From NCBI GenBank assembly GCA_937960725.1, contig CALGOY010000268.1:1-5149 (forward strand): a stretch of DNA of 5,149 bases. Direction: 5' to 3'. This document shows positions 1-5,149 of this stretch, piece by piece. Origin of the DNA: an uncultured Bacillota bacterium. Its GTDB lineage: Bacteria > Bacillota > Clostridia > Caldicoprobacterales > UBA3941. The translations under genes were made by a program, and so were the position numbers. Within the stretch, counting starts at the first letter, position 1, and each line of letters starts with the position of its first letter. A model generated the notes under the pieces. That model was not told the origin of the DNA, ran no database searches, and worked only from the letters and a program-made list of their open reading frames with translations.

Positions 1-131
1 ATTTCAGCTTATTGCTGTTTTACAATAAATAGTATTTTAAAAATAGGTGGATGGAGGAAAATGTATCTGTAATTTAAAAAGACGATTTTGTTATAATTCA
101 ATTTGGATATGATTGCTAAATATGAAGAGAA
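1..131. other. Intergenic start of window, possible tail of an upstream gene
   Basis: No gene can be supported here. On the + strand all three frames are open from the window edge for a short way, with stops at 26-28, 30-32 and 70-72. The last residues of an upstream gene may therefore lie here, but the stretches are too short to identify or to choose a frame. A GGAGG at 53-57 precedes an ATG at 61 that opens only three codons before TAA, and an ATG at 51 opens only eight codons. Neither is called as a gene. A TATAAT at 92-97 has no acceptable -35 at 16-18 bp upstream, so it is not called as a promoter. Confidence 0.4.
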
Positions 132-161
132 GAGCTGGTAATAGATTTGCCAGCTTATTTT
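132..161 (+). terminator. Probable rho-independent terminator of the upstream transcription unit
   Basis: AGCTGG at 133-138 pairs perfectly with CCAGCT at 150-155. The stem can be lengthened inward by a T-G wobble and two A-T pairs (139-141 with 147-149), leaving a five-base loop, and outward by one G-T wobble (132 with 156). A T-rich run, TTATTTT, follows from 155. This fits an intrinsic terminator for whatever gene ends upstream of the window. It lies upstream of the promoter at 199-227, so it would insulate the operon. An attenuator for read-through transcripts is the alternative. Confidence 0.55.
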
Positions 162-198
162 GTAGAAAATTTTGCTTAGAAAATTTGGGGACAATGTG

Positions 199-227
199 TT
201 GATAGCTTCTAGTTAAAATGATACTAT
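199..227 (+). promoter_or_regulatory. Sigma-A-type promoter of the three-component operon
   Basis: TTGATA at 199-204 is a five-of-six match to the -35 consensus. A 17-bp spacer separates it from TACTAT at 222-227, a four-of-six -10. The -10 is preceded by TG plus one base (219-221), an extended -10 motif that would compensate for its weakness. Transcription would begin near 234 and leave a leader of about 98 nt before the ATG at 332. The fair -35 and correct spacing suggest basal expression of the sensor operon without an activator, as expected for a sensing system. This is a prediction by eye. Confidence 0.6.
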
Positions 228-246
228 TAATTTTAGATAAAAAAGT

Positions 247-288
247 TTTTTAGTTGCATATCTGCCACTGAGTACTTTTTAGTTTCAT
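247..288 (+). repeat. 13-base imperfect direct repeat in the operon leader
   Basis: TTTTTAGTTGCAT (247-259) and TTTTTAGTTTCAT (276-288) differ at one of 13 positions and are offset by 29 bp. Both lie downstream of the predicted start point, in the untranslated leader. They could be a regulator binding pair or simply a product of AT-rich sequence. No function is claimed. Confidence 0.45.
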
Positions 289-316
289 GGACAGCTTAAT
301 AACTTTGTTTTGTTGT

Positions 317-326
317 AGAGGAGTGA
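317..326 (+). promoter_or_regulatory. Ribosome binding site that sets the sensor start at 332
   Basis: AGAGGAGTGA contains GGAG at 320-323, with eight bases between it and the ATG at 332. The in-frame ATG at 287 has no comparable site upstream. Its use would also add a 15-residue segment containing two cysteines in front of a normal basic-plus-hydrophobic N-terminus. The 332 start is preferred. Confidence 0.85.
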
Positions 327-331
327 ACCGG

Positions 332-1321
332 ATGAAAAGGTTCTTAAAGTACGCAGTGTACTATTCGGTGATTTTACTTTTTATTATATTTAATTTAGTG
401 TTGTTTGATAGCTTAAGATATAAGAAACCAGATCAAGAAGAACTGAAACCTAAAATAGTGATTGTAAGTCATGTTTATGGTAATCCATACTGGACTCAGG
501 TGCGTTTAGGAGCCGAAAAAGCTGCTATGGAAAGAGGAGTTGTCATAGATTTTCAGGGGCCTGATGATGCAAGCGTTGAGGAGAGTATAAGGCTGATCAA
601 GATGGCATATGCCGCAAAGGCTAGTGGAATAATTACTTATGTTCAAGATGAATCGTATTATAAGGATATTATTAATAAAATAATAGAAGATGGAATTCCT
701 TTAGTTACCATTGATTCAGATGCCGAAAATAGTAAAAGACTTGCATATGTAGGTACCGATAATGTAGAAGCAGGCAGGGTTGGAGGAAGAGAAATGATTC
801 GCCAGATTGGTACTGAGGGCAAGGTGGCTATATTTATGCGGGGAAAAGATGTAAAAAATCAGATAGAAAGAGTAGAGGGATTTAAAAGCTATCTAAAAAG
901 CAATTCAAACATTGACATACTGGCTATTGAAACTTCAGATTCATATCTGCTTGAAGCTGAGCTTGCAGCAAAAAAGATTTTAAGCCAGCACCCTGATATA
1001 AAAGGATTATTTTGTACTTCCGCTTTAGACGGGATAGGTGCATCTAGGGCGGTTAAAGATTTAGGGGTTGCCGGCAAAGTAAAAATAGTTTGTTTTGATG
1101 ATCTGCCCGAAACTCTTGACAGCATTGAAGATGGTTTGATTACATCTACTGTAGTGCAGCAGCCCTACGTTATGGGATATAAAGCAGTAAATATCATTGT
1201 TGATAACATCGAAGGAAAAAAAACAAAGGGGTTGTTTATTACCGATGTGCAAGTGGTTGATAAAGAGAATCTCGATGAATTCAGAGAGAAGCAGAAGAAG
1301 TACTCCTCTGCCCAAGACTAG
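332..1321 (+). CDS. Membrane-anchored sugar-binding sensor protein (XylFII-like, Peripla_BP_4/RbsB fold)
   Basis: This 329-residue protein has the type I periplasmic-binding fold of the ribose/xylose-binding family. A basic start (KRFLK) leads into a hydrophobic segment at about residues 6-26 with no lipobox cysteine, so an uncleaved membrane anchor is likely and the domain would face outside. The binding domain starts near residue 41 (KIVIVSHVYGNPYW). Family landmarks are ASGIITYVQD at 97-106, VTIDSD at 125-130, YVGTDNVEAGRVGG at 139-152, the hinge-region CFDD at 254-257, and VVQQPYVMGYKAV at 274-286. The gene is first in an operon with a histidine kinase and an AraC-type response regulator. 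By comparison with C. beijerinckii XylFII-LytS-YesN, it probably reports sugar binding to the kinase and does not feed a transporter. The ligand (xylose, galactose, arabinose or another monosaccharide) is not determinable here. The last 15 codons overlap the kinase gene. A start at 287 is possible but lacks a good ribosome binding site. The fold is very likely; the sensor role is inferred from context. Confidence 0.9.
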   Translation: MKRFLKYAVYYSVILLFIIFNLVLFDSLRYKKPDQEELKPKIVIVSHVYGNPYWTQVRLGAEKAAMERGVVIDFQGPDDASVEESIRLIKMAYAAKASGIITYVQDESYYKDIINKIIEDGIPLVTIDSDAENSKRLAYVGTDNVEAGRVGGREMIRQIGTEGKVAIFMRGKDVKNQIERVEGFKSYLKSNSNIDILAIETSDSYLLEAELAAKKILSQHPDIKGLFCTSALDGIGASRAVKDLGVAGKVKIVCFDDLPETLDSIEDGLITSTVVQQPYVMGYKAVNIIVDNIEGKKTKGLFITDVQVVDKENLDEFREKQKKYSSAQD

Positions 1322-2777
1322 TAGTTTAAAGAAAAAATTTATTATGTTTGCCATAATTATTATCTTACCAATTGCTACCAGCAATGTTATATCCTTTATA
1401 ATGATCAATAGAATAAGTGAAAACTATAATATTATGATGAATAGGATGAGAATCACTAATGAAATTAAAAATAATTTAAACGAATCTTTTTCTCATTTTA
1501 ATAAATATATATCAGCTAACATTAAAGAATCTCAACAATTTTATGAATTTTATTATGATAAAGCGGTTGAAGATGTAATGGTACTTCAAAAAGATTCGGA
1601 TCTCAGGAGTAAATATATTTTAAGAGACCTTTTGAATTCTCTTAATAGCTATAAAGAAGCAGCGGAGTTTACTATAGAAATTTATAATAATCATTCTGGT
1701 ATTGATATGTATTATGATGAATATGTTTGGACTAAGGAAATTGTATCCTACTGTAATGCATTTATATCACTGCTAAGTGAGAGCTATTTTGATTATAATA
1801 TTAATATATATAATCAGCTAAAACAAAAACAGGCCTATATTAATAGAGTATTGGCGATATATATGATAACGGCGTTAGCGGCAAGTACTATCTATACAAT
1901 GCTGTTTATAGGGGATATGACTAGAAAATTGAAGGAGCTAGTAAAAGCTTCAGAAAAGGTAGTAAAAGGAGATTTTATTTATAATGAAGGAGAAAGGGCA
2001 AATATATATGAATTGGATATTCTTTCAGAGGCTTTTAGCAAGATGATTAATCATATAAGCAAATATATTGAATCTTTAAAGGAAAAAGCTGAACTGGAAA
2101 AGAAGCTGCAAAATGAGAAAATGAAGTTATTAAGCTACGAAAAAGACTTAAAGGCATCACAGCTTAGAATCTTACAAGCTCAGATAAATCCTCATTTTTT
2201 GTTTAACACTTTAAATTGTATAAGTCAGACAGCGATTAATGAAAATGCTTATAAAACTGAGAGCCTTATAAGAGCAGTCGCTGGTATTTTGCGATACAGT
2301 TTAAGCATGATGGACCGGGATGCCACTTTGGAAGAAGAATTAAATATTGTAAAGCAGTATATGTATATTCAGATGAAAAGATATGAAGATAGGTTTAAGT
2401 TTAATTTAAAGGTAAATGCTGATTTAAAAAAGATAATAGTTCCTGCAATGACCTTGCAACCTTTTGTGGAAAACGCATTTATACATGGTATAGAGCCAAA
2501 AGAAGAGGGAGGGAGTATAAATATTGAAATAAATGAGCAACAGGAGCGTTGTATAATACTCATAGAAGATACGGGTTGCGGAATGGATGAAGATGCGCTA
2601 CAAAAAATCATTTCAAACAGTCAGAATCAGCAATCTGTAGGCCATACTACTGGTCTGGGAATAAAGAGCGTCGTTCAAAGGCTTAAGTTGATGTATAATG
2701 AAGATGATATTTTTACGATTGAGAGTAAAAAAGGTTTTGGTACCAAGGTTTATCTCAAAATTCCTATAAAGGAGTAG
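1275..2777 (+). CDS. Sensor histidine kinase, YesM/LytS type (His_kinase PF06580 plus HATPase)
   Basis: This 500-residue membrane kinase would phosphorylate the regulator encoded just downstream. A basic N-terminus precedes TM1 (about residues 22-44). An external, mostly helical domain of some 145 residues follows, with no recognisable Cache or PAS signature, then TM2 (192-213). A HAMP-like linker (about 214-266) and a charged coiled coil lead to the His_kinase motif QINPHFLFNTLN at 303-314, with His307 the expected phospho-acceptor. The ATP-binding domain shows the N box LQPFVENAFIHG (394-405), DTGCGM (432-437), GLGI (460-463) and a terminal GFGTKVYLKIP, so it appears intact. The start overlaps the sensor gene by 47 bp in the +1 frame. 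ATG 1275 is chosen because it keeps the basic residues before TM1 and has a weak AAAGAGA at 1262-1268. ATG 1344 would remove the basic flank and has no ribosome binding site. The external domain is the expected docking surface for the upstream binding protein, by analogy with LytS of the XylFII-LytS complex. Confidence 0.92.
   Translation: MNSERSRRSTPLPKTSSLKKKFIMFAIIIILPIATSNVISFIMINRISENYNIMMNRMRITNEIKNNLNESFSHFNKYISANIKESQQFYEFYYDKAVEDVMVLQKDSDLRSKYILRDLLNSLNSYKEAAEFTIEIYNNHSGIDMYYDEYVWTKEIVSYCNAFISLLSESYFDYNINIYNQLKQKQAYINRVLAIYMITALAASTIYTMLFIGDMTRKLKELVKASEKVVKGDFIYNEGERANIYELDILSEAFSKMINHISKYIESLKEKAELEKKLQNEKMKLLSYEKDLKASQLRILQAQINPHFLFNTLNCISQTAINENAYKTESLIRAVAGILRYSLSMMDRDATLEEELNIVKQYMYIQMKRYEDRFKFNLKVNADLKKIIVPAMTLQPFVENAFIHGIEPKEEGGSINIEINEQQERCIILIEDTGCGMDEDALQKIISNSQNQQSVGHTTGLGIKSVVQRLKLMYNEDDIFTIESKKGFGTKVYLKIPIKE
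2770..2774 (+). promoter_or_regulatory. Ribosome binding site of the response regulator, abutting the kinase stop
   Basis: AGGAG lies in the last codons of the kinase gene, directly before its TAG (2775-2777), with 11 bases to the ATG at 2786. A second purine run (GAGAAAG, 2777-2783) is closer to the start. Only eight bases separate the two genes, so kinase and regulator are probably translationally coupled. Confidence 0.7.
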
Positions 2778-2785
2778 AGAAAGAT

Positions 2786-4093
2786 ATGCTAAAATTTTTA
2801 ATTGCTGATGATGAAAAATATGTTCGTGATTCCCTTAGAGATATTATAAAAAGCGCATTTAAAGAGAAGGAAAAAGAACAATTTGAGATCAGTGAAGCGC
2901 GCAATGGAAGAGAAGCTATAGAGATTGCCGAAAGATTAAGGCCTGATATTATAATAATTGATATAAAGATGCCGGGGATTGATGGATTAAAGGCTGTACA
3001 GGAAATACGCAATTTTCTTCCCTATGCTTATTTTATTATTCTTACAGCATATGACTATTTTGATTTTGCGGTAGAAGCTGTTAGGAATAATGTAAGAGAT
3101 TATATATTAAAGCCATTTGATCGTGTTGAACTACGTGAAAAAATTATAGAAGCTGTTGAAGAAATACAGCACGAAAAGGAAAAGCGTAAAAAAGAAATTG
3201 AAAATCAGGAAAAGATATATAATTTGCTTCCTGTGATGGAAAATGAATTAAGTTATTCTATTATCAATGATATGTTGGAAGTTATTGATGTTAAAATGTA
3301 TATGGAATATTTAAATGTAGATTTTACGAATGCTTTTTGCATGGTAATAGAGCTGGAGAAAAAAAGTAATGATACAGATGGCTATCCCGAAGAGCTAAGA
3401 ATTCAGATTGGTGAGCATATAAAAATTTTTTTGAATCAGCGCTGTAAAACCATAGGAAGCTATCGTTTTACCAAAAATCTAATTTATTTTATTGAAATGG
3501 CATTTTCTAATCCTAAGGATTGGAATGAAACAAAGTTAAAGGTCATCAATCTAGCTTTAGATGTGCAAATGGAAGTGAAGAAATTTTTTGGGCTGCAAAT
3601 TAAAATTGGCTTAGGAAAATGTTATGATGGTATAGATAAAATGCATCAATCATATCAAGAGGCCTACAGAGCTTTAAAATATCCACTTCAAAATACTAGT
3701 ATAGTTCACTATGAAGATATTGAACATTTTATGGAATATAATCAAAATGAGAAGTTAAAGAGTAATTATGGAGAAAAATTTGCTCTTTTTAAGATGGTAA
3801 AGCAATATATTTCTGATAATTTAAAAGAGAATATCAATTTAAAGGATACTGCTGCAAAGTTTAACTTAAGTCCTTATTATTTTAGCCGTACCTTCAAAAA
3901 AGTATTTGGATGTAATTTTTCTGAATATTTAAATTTAGTCAGAATAGATGAGGCTAAAAAATTACTTAAAGACAATTCTCTTAGCGTTAAAGAAATATGC
4001 TATATGGTAGGGTACAGCGACCCTAATTATTTTAGTAAAGTGTTTAAAAAATATGAAGGAGTGACTCCTACTGAGTACAGGGAGAAAATATAA
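2786..4093 (+). CDS. yesN: Response regulator with AraC-type DNA-binding domain (YesN family)
   Basis: This 435-residue cytoplasmic transcription factor is the partner of the kinase upstream. The receiver domain spans about residues 1-125: acidic pocket D8, D9; phospho-acceptor D59 in PDIIIIDIKMPGIDG (53-67); switch T87; and conserved K109-P110. All key residues are present. A charged helix (about 121-145) links to a middle region (about 150-320). Its segment IGLGKCYDGIDKMHQSYQEA (274-293) resembles the catalytically inactive GGDEF-like domain (PF17853, GGDEF_2) common in YesN and CdaR-type regulators. The C-terminal AraC domain begins near 332. Its two helix-turn-helices lie at about 352-372 and 401-422, ending in the family signature NYFSKVFKKYEGVTPTEYR (414-432). 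The length is somewhat short but within the usual range for YesN proteins. It is the last gene of the operon and a terminator follows. The likely target is the promoter of the sugar-binding lipoprotein gene 152 bp downstream. Family assignment is secure; the target is inferred. Confidence 0.95.
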   Translation: MLKFLIADDEKYVRDSLRDIIKSAFKEKEKEQFEISEARNGREAIEIAERLRPDIIIIDIKMPGIDGLKAVQEIRNFLPYAYFIILTAYDYFDFAVEAVRNNVRDYILKPFDRVELREKIIEAVEEIQHEKEKRKKEIENQEKIYNLLPVMENELSYSIINDMLEVIDVKMYMEYLNVDFTNAFCMVIELEKKSNDTDGYPEELRIQIGEHIKIFLNQRCKTIGSYRFTKNLIYFIEMAFSNPKDWNETKLKVINLALDVQMEVKKFFGLQIKIGLGKCYDGIDKMHQSYQEAYRALKYPLQNTSIVHYEDIEHFMEYNQNEKLKSNYGEKFALFKMVKQYISDNLKENINLKDTAAKFNLSPYYFSRTFKKVFGCNFSEYLNLVRIDEAKKLLKDNSLSVKEICYMVGYSDPNYFSKVFKKYEGVTPTEYREKI

Positions 4094-4104
4094 TAAAAAA
4101 CTAC

Positions 4105-4165
4105 ATTGCAATAAAATACCGATAGTAAAATATTGCTCTTTAAAAGAGCATTTTTTTATTGCAAT
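4105..4165 (+). repeat. Perfect 12-bp inverted repeat enclosing the operon terminator
   Basis: ATTGCAATAAAA at 4105-4116 is the exact reverse complement of TTTTATTGCAAT at 4154-4165. The arms start 11 bp after the regulator stop codon. They bracket the terminator hairpin, and the right arm includes the last four bases of its T tract. Each arm contains the self-complementary octamer ATTGCAAT (4105-4112 and 4158-4165), and the two octamers are 53 bp apart. The repeat may form a long RNA stem or act as a pair of DNA sites. Confidence 0.75.
4134..4157 (+). terminator. Rho-independent terminator of the three-component operon
   Basis: TGCTCTT at 4134-4140 pairs with AAGAGCA at 4144-4150 across a three-base loop. 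Seven consecutive T residues follow immediately (4151-4157). It lies 40 bp after the regulator stop codon. This should separate the sensor operon from the transporter gene, which has its own promoter. The opposite strand has no T tract directly after the stem, so it appears to act mainly in the + direction. Confidence 0.9.
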
Positions 4166-4171
4166 TAGGCA

Positions 4172-4216
4172 GTTGATTACGTTTATCGAAGTTTACAAGA
4201 ATTATATAATAAACGT
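4172..4216 (+). promoter_or_regulatory. Candidate operator of the sugar-transporter promoter
   Basis: Three similar hexamers lie in tandem: GTTGAT (4172-4177), GTTTAT (4181-4186) and GTTTAC (4191-4196), spaced 9 and 10 bp. That places them on nearly the same DNA face. In addition ACGTTTAT (4179-4186) is repeated in inverted form as ATAAACGT (4209-4216), which overlaps the end of the -10 box. The position over the expected -35 is typical for an AraC-type activator or another regulator. The response regulator encoded upstream is the obvious candidate. Assignment is inferred from position only. Confidence 0.45.
4205..4210 (+). promoter_or_regulatory. chvE: -10 element of the chvE promoter
   Basis: TATAAT is a perfect sigma-A -10. 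The bases 16-18 bp upstream (around 4181-4188, GTTTATCG) are a poor -35, and no TG extension is present. A strong -10 with a missing -35 is characteristic of activator-dependent promoters. Transcription would start near 4217 and give a leader of about 30 nt. Confidence 0.6.
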
Positions 4217-4231
4217 GAGATTAATAATTTA

Positions 4232-4240
4232 AAGGGGGAG
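4232..4240 (+). promoter_or_regulatory. chvE: Strong ribosome binding site of chvE
   Basis: AAGGGGGAG lies five bases before the ATG at 4246. It is clearly stronger than the site of the kinase gene, consistent with the high expression usual for a transporter's binding lipoprotein. Confidence 0.85.
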
Positions 4241-4245
4241 CTACT

Positions 4246-5149
4246 ATGAAGAAATTCCTTATCTTTATTTTTGTAGTTGCCATTATGTTCAATATTGTTG
4301 CTTGTAGTTCTAACAGCCCTGATAGTTCTTCTAGTAATGAAAAAGATGGTATCCTTATAGGAGTTGCTATGCCTACGCAGTCTTTACAGAGGTGGAATCA
4401 GGATGGAGCCAATATGAAAGCTCAATTGGAAGCTAAGGGATATAAAGTAGATCTTCAGTATGCAAACAATGATGTAAACACACAAGTGCAACAACTAGAG
4501 AACATGATTCTTAAGGGGTGTAAAGTTTTAGTCATTGCCTCAATCGATGGTTCAGCCCTTACCGATGTACTAAAAAAAGCAGCAGATAACGATATAAAAG
4601 TCATTGCATATGATCGCCTTATTATGCAATCTGAGCATGTTGATTATTATGCGACATTTGATAACTTTAAAGTTGGTGTAATTCAAGGACAGTATATTGA
4701 AGAAAAACTCGGGTTAAAGGAAGGCAAAGGACCTTATAACATAGAAATATTCGGGGGTGCACCCGATGACAATAACGCTACTTTTTTTTACAATGGTGCT
4801 ATGAGTGTCCTTCAGCCTTATATTGATAATGGTCAGCTAGTTGTAGTGAGCGGGCAAAAGGATTTTGTAACTGTAGCTATTCAAAGTTGGGATTCTGCTA
4901 AAGCACAGGCTAGAATGGATAACCTTATCACGGCTCATTATGCAGATGGAACTAAGTTGGATGCTATACTTTCACCCAATGATAGCTTGGCAATTGGAAT
5001 TATTGCTTCCCTTAAAAATGCAGGGTATGGCACAGCTGATAAACCCTATCCAATTCTTACAGGTCAGGATTGTGATAAACCCAACGTAGTTGCCATGATT
5101 AATGGACAGCAGTCAATGTCAGTGTTTAAGGATACGAGGGTACTTGCCG
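4246..5149 (+). CDS. chvE: ChvE-type multiple-monosaccharide ABC transporter substrate-binding lipoprotein (3' end outside window)
   Basis: The first 301 residues are present; the stop lies beyond the window edge. A lipoprotein signal peptide ([14 protein letters not shown]) ends in IVAC, with Cys20 as the lipid attachment site. A Ser-rich linker follows to about residue 34. The mature domain carries the hallmarks of ChvE-family sugar-binding proteins: [20 protein letters not shown] (39-58), [12 protein letters not shown] in the middle of the N-lobe, AYDRLIM (121-127), [21 protein letters not shown] (170-178), [10 protein letters not shown] (242-251) and TGQDCD (272-277). Such proteins capture sugars such as galactose, xylose, arabinose or glucose outside the membrane and hand them to a CUT2 permease. 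An ATPase gene (mglA/gguA type) and a permease gene (gguB type) would be expected next. The exact sugar is unknown. The gene has its own promoter and probable operator just downstream of a sugar-sensing operon, so induction by that system is likely. Confidence 0.93.
   Translation, partial: MKKFLIFIFVVAIMFNIVACSSNSPDSSSSNEKDGILIGVAMPTQSLQRWNQDGANMKAQLEAKGYKVDLQYANNDVNTQVQQLENMILKGCKVLVIASIDGSALTDVLKKAADNDIKVIAYDRLIMQSEHVDYYATFDNFKVGVIQGQYIEEKLGLKEGKGPYNIEIFGGAPDDNNATFFYNGAMSVLQPYIDNGQLVVVSGQKDFVTVAIQSWDSAKAQARMDNLITAHYADGTKLDAILSPNDSLAIGIIASLKNAGYGTADKPYPILTGQDCDKPNVVAMINGQQSMSVFKDTRVLA

Noticed and set aside
51..77. Mini-ORFs with ribosome-binding-like sequence (ATG 51, eight codons; ATG 61, three codons)
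   Set aside because: Too short to judge, and they sit upstream of a terminator-like hairpin and of the predicted operon promoter. A leader-peptide role would need transcription from further upstream and has no regulatory codon run.
92..97. TATAAT as a promoter -10
   Set aside because: No acceptable -35 at 16-18 bp and no TG extension, and the hairpin at 132-161 lies downstream. The pair at 199-227 is better placed and better matched.
9..194. Minus-strand open frame of 61 codons
   Set aside because: Low-complexity AT-driven peptide rich in I, Y, F and K with no recognisable family. It spans the terminator-like hairpin, and no supporting ribosome binding site was recognised.
287..331. N-terminal extension of the sensor from ATG 287
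   Set aside because: No good ribosome binding site. The start at 332 has GGAG with eight-base spacing and gives a normal basic-hydrophobic N-terminus.
889..1408. Minus-strand open frames opposite the sensor gene (889-1125 and 1061-1408)
   Set aside because: They lie antisense to a gene with clear family motifs and have no protein features of their own; they are shadows of the coding strand.
2369..3012. Minus-strand open frames opposite the kinase and regulator (2369-2611 and 2764-3012)
   Set aside because: Both are antisense to conserved catalytic or receiver regions, with composition that simply mirrors the coding strand.
1..5149. CRISPR array, tRNA, rRNA, insertion sequence or phage elements
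   Set aside because: No regularly spaced repeats, cloverleaf-like sequence, transposase motifs or paired terminal repeats were seen on either strand.

Overview
The window reads as AT-rich DNA from a low-GC Gram-positive anaerobe, most likely a Clostridia/Lachnospirales-type fermenter. The grounds are strong Shine-Dalgarno sequences, A/T-rich third codon positions, a lipoprotein-type sugar-binding protein, and a YesM/YesN-style two-component pair. All recognisable genes lie on the + strand. The species cannot be named from this sequence.

Layout. Positions 1-331 are mostly intergenic. They hold a possible tail of an upstream gene in the first 30-70 bases, a terminator-like hairpin (132-161), and a good sigma-A-type promoter with an extended -10 (199-227). 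A 13-base imperfect direct repeat (247-259 and 276-288) follows in the likely leader. Next comes a compact three-gene operon. It encodes a membrane-tethered periplasmic-binding-protein-like sugar sensor (332-1321), a two-TM YesM/LytS-type histidine kinase whose start overlaps the sensor gene by 47 bp (1275-2777), and a response regulator with an AraC-type DNA-binding domain (2786-4093). A terminator (4134-4157) closes the operon and is nested inside a perfect 12-bp inverted repeat. The 152-bp gap to the next gene also carries a perfect TATAAT -10 with no good -35, overlapped by short direct and inverted repeats. The last gene (4246 to the window edge) is the start of a ChvE-type multiple-monosaccharide-binding lipoprotein, normally the first gene of a CUT2 sugar ABC transporter.

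How they fit together. The arrangement matches the published three-component sensing scheme XylFII-LytS-YesN of Clostridium beijerinckii. There, an extracytoplasmic sugar-binding protein docks on the kinase's external domain, and the kinase phosphorylates a YesN-type regulator that switches on a sugar ABC transporter. The inference here is the same: binding protein detects a monosaccharide, kinase autophosphorylates at His307, regulator is phosphorylated at Asp59, and the regulator activates the chvE transporter promoter. The sugar itself cannot be read from the sequence. The system is therefore a variant of a described theme, not a wholly new one. The least explained parts are the non-coding elements in 4094-4245 and the unusual gene overlap.
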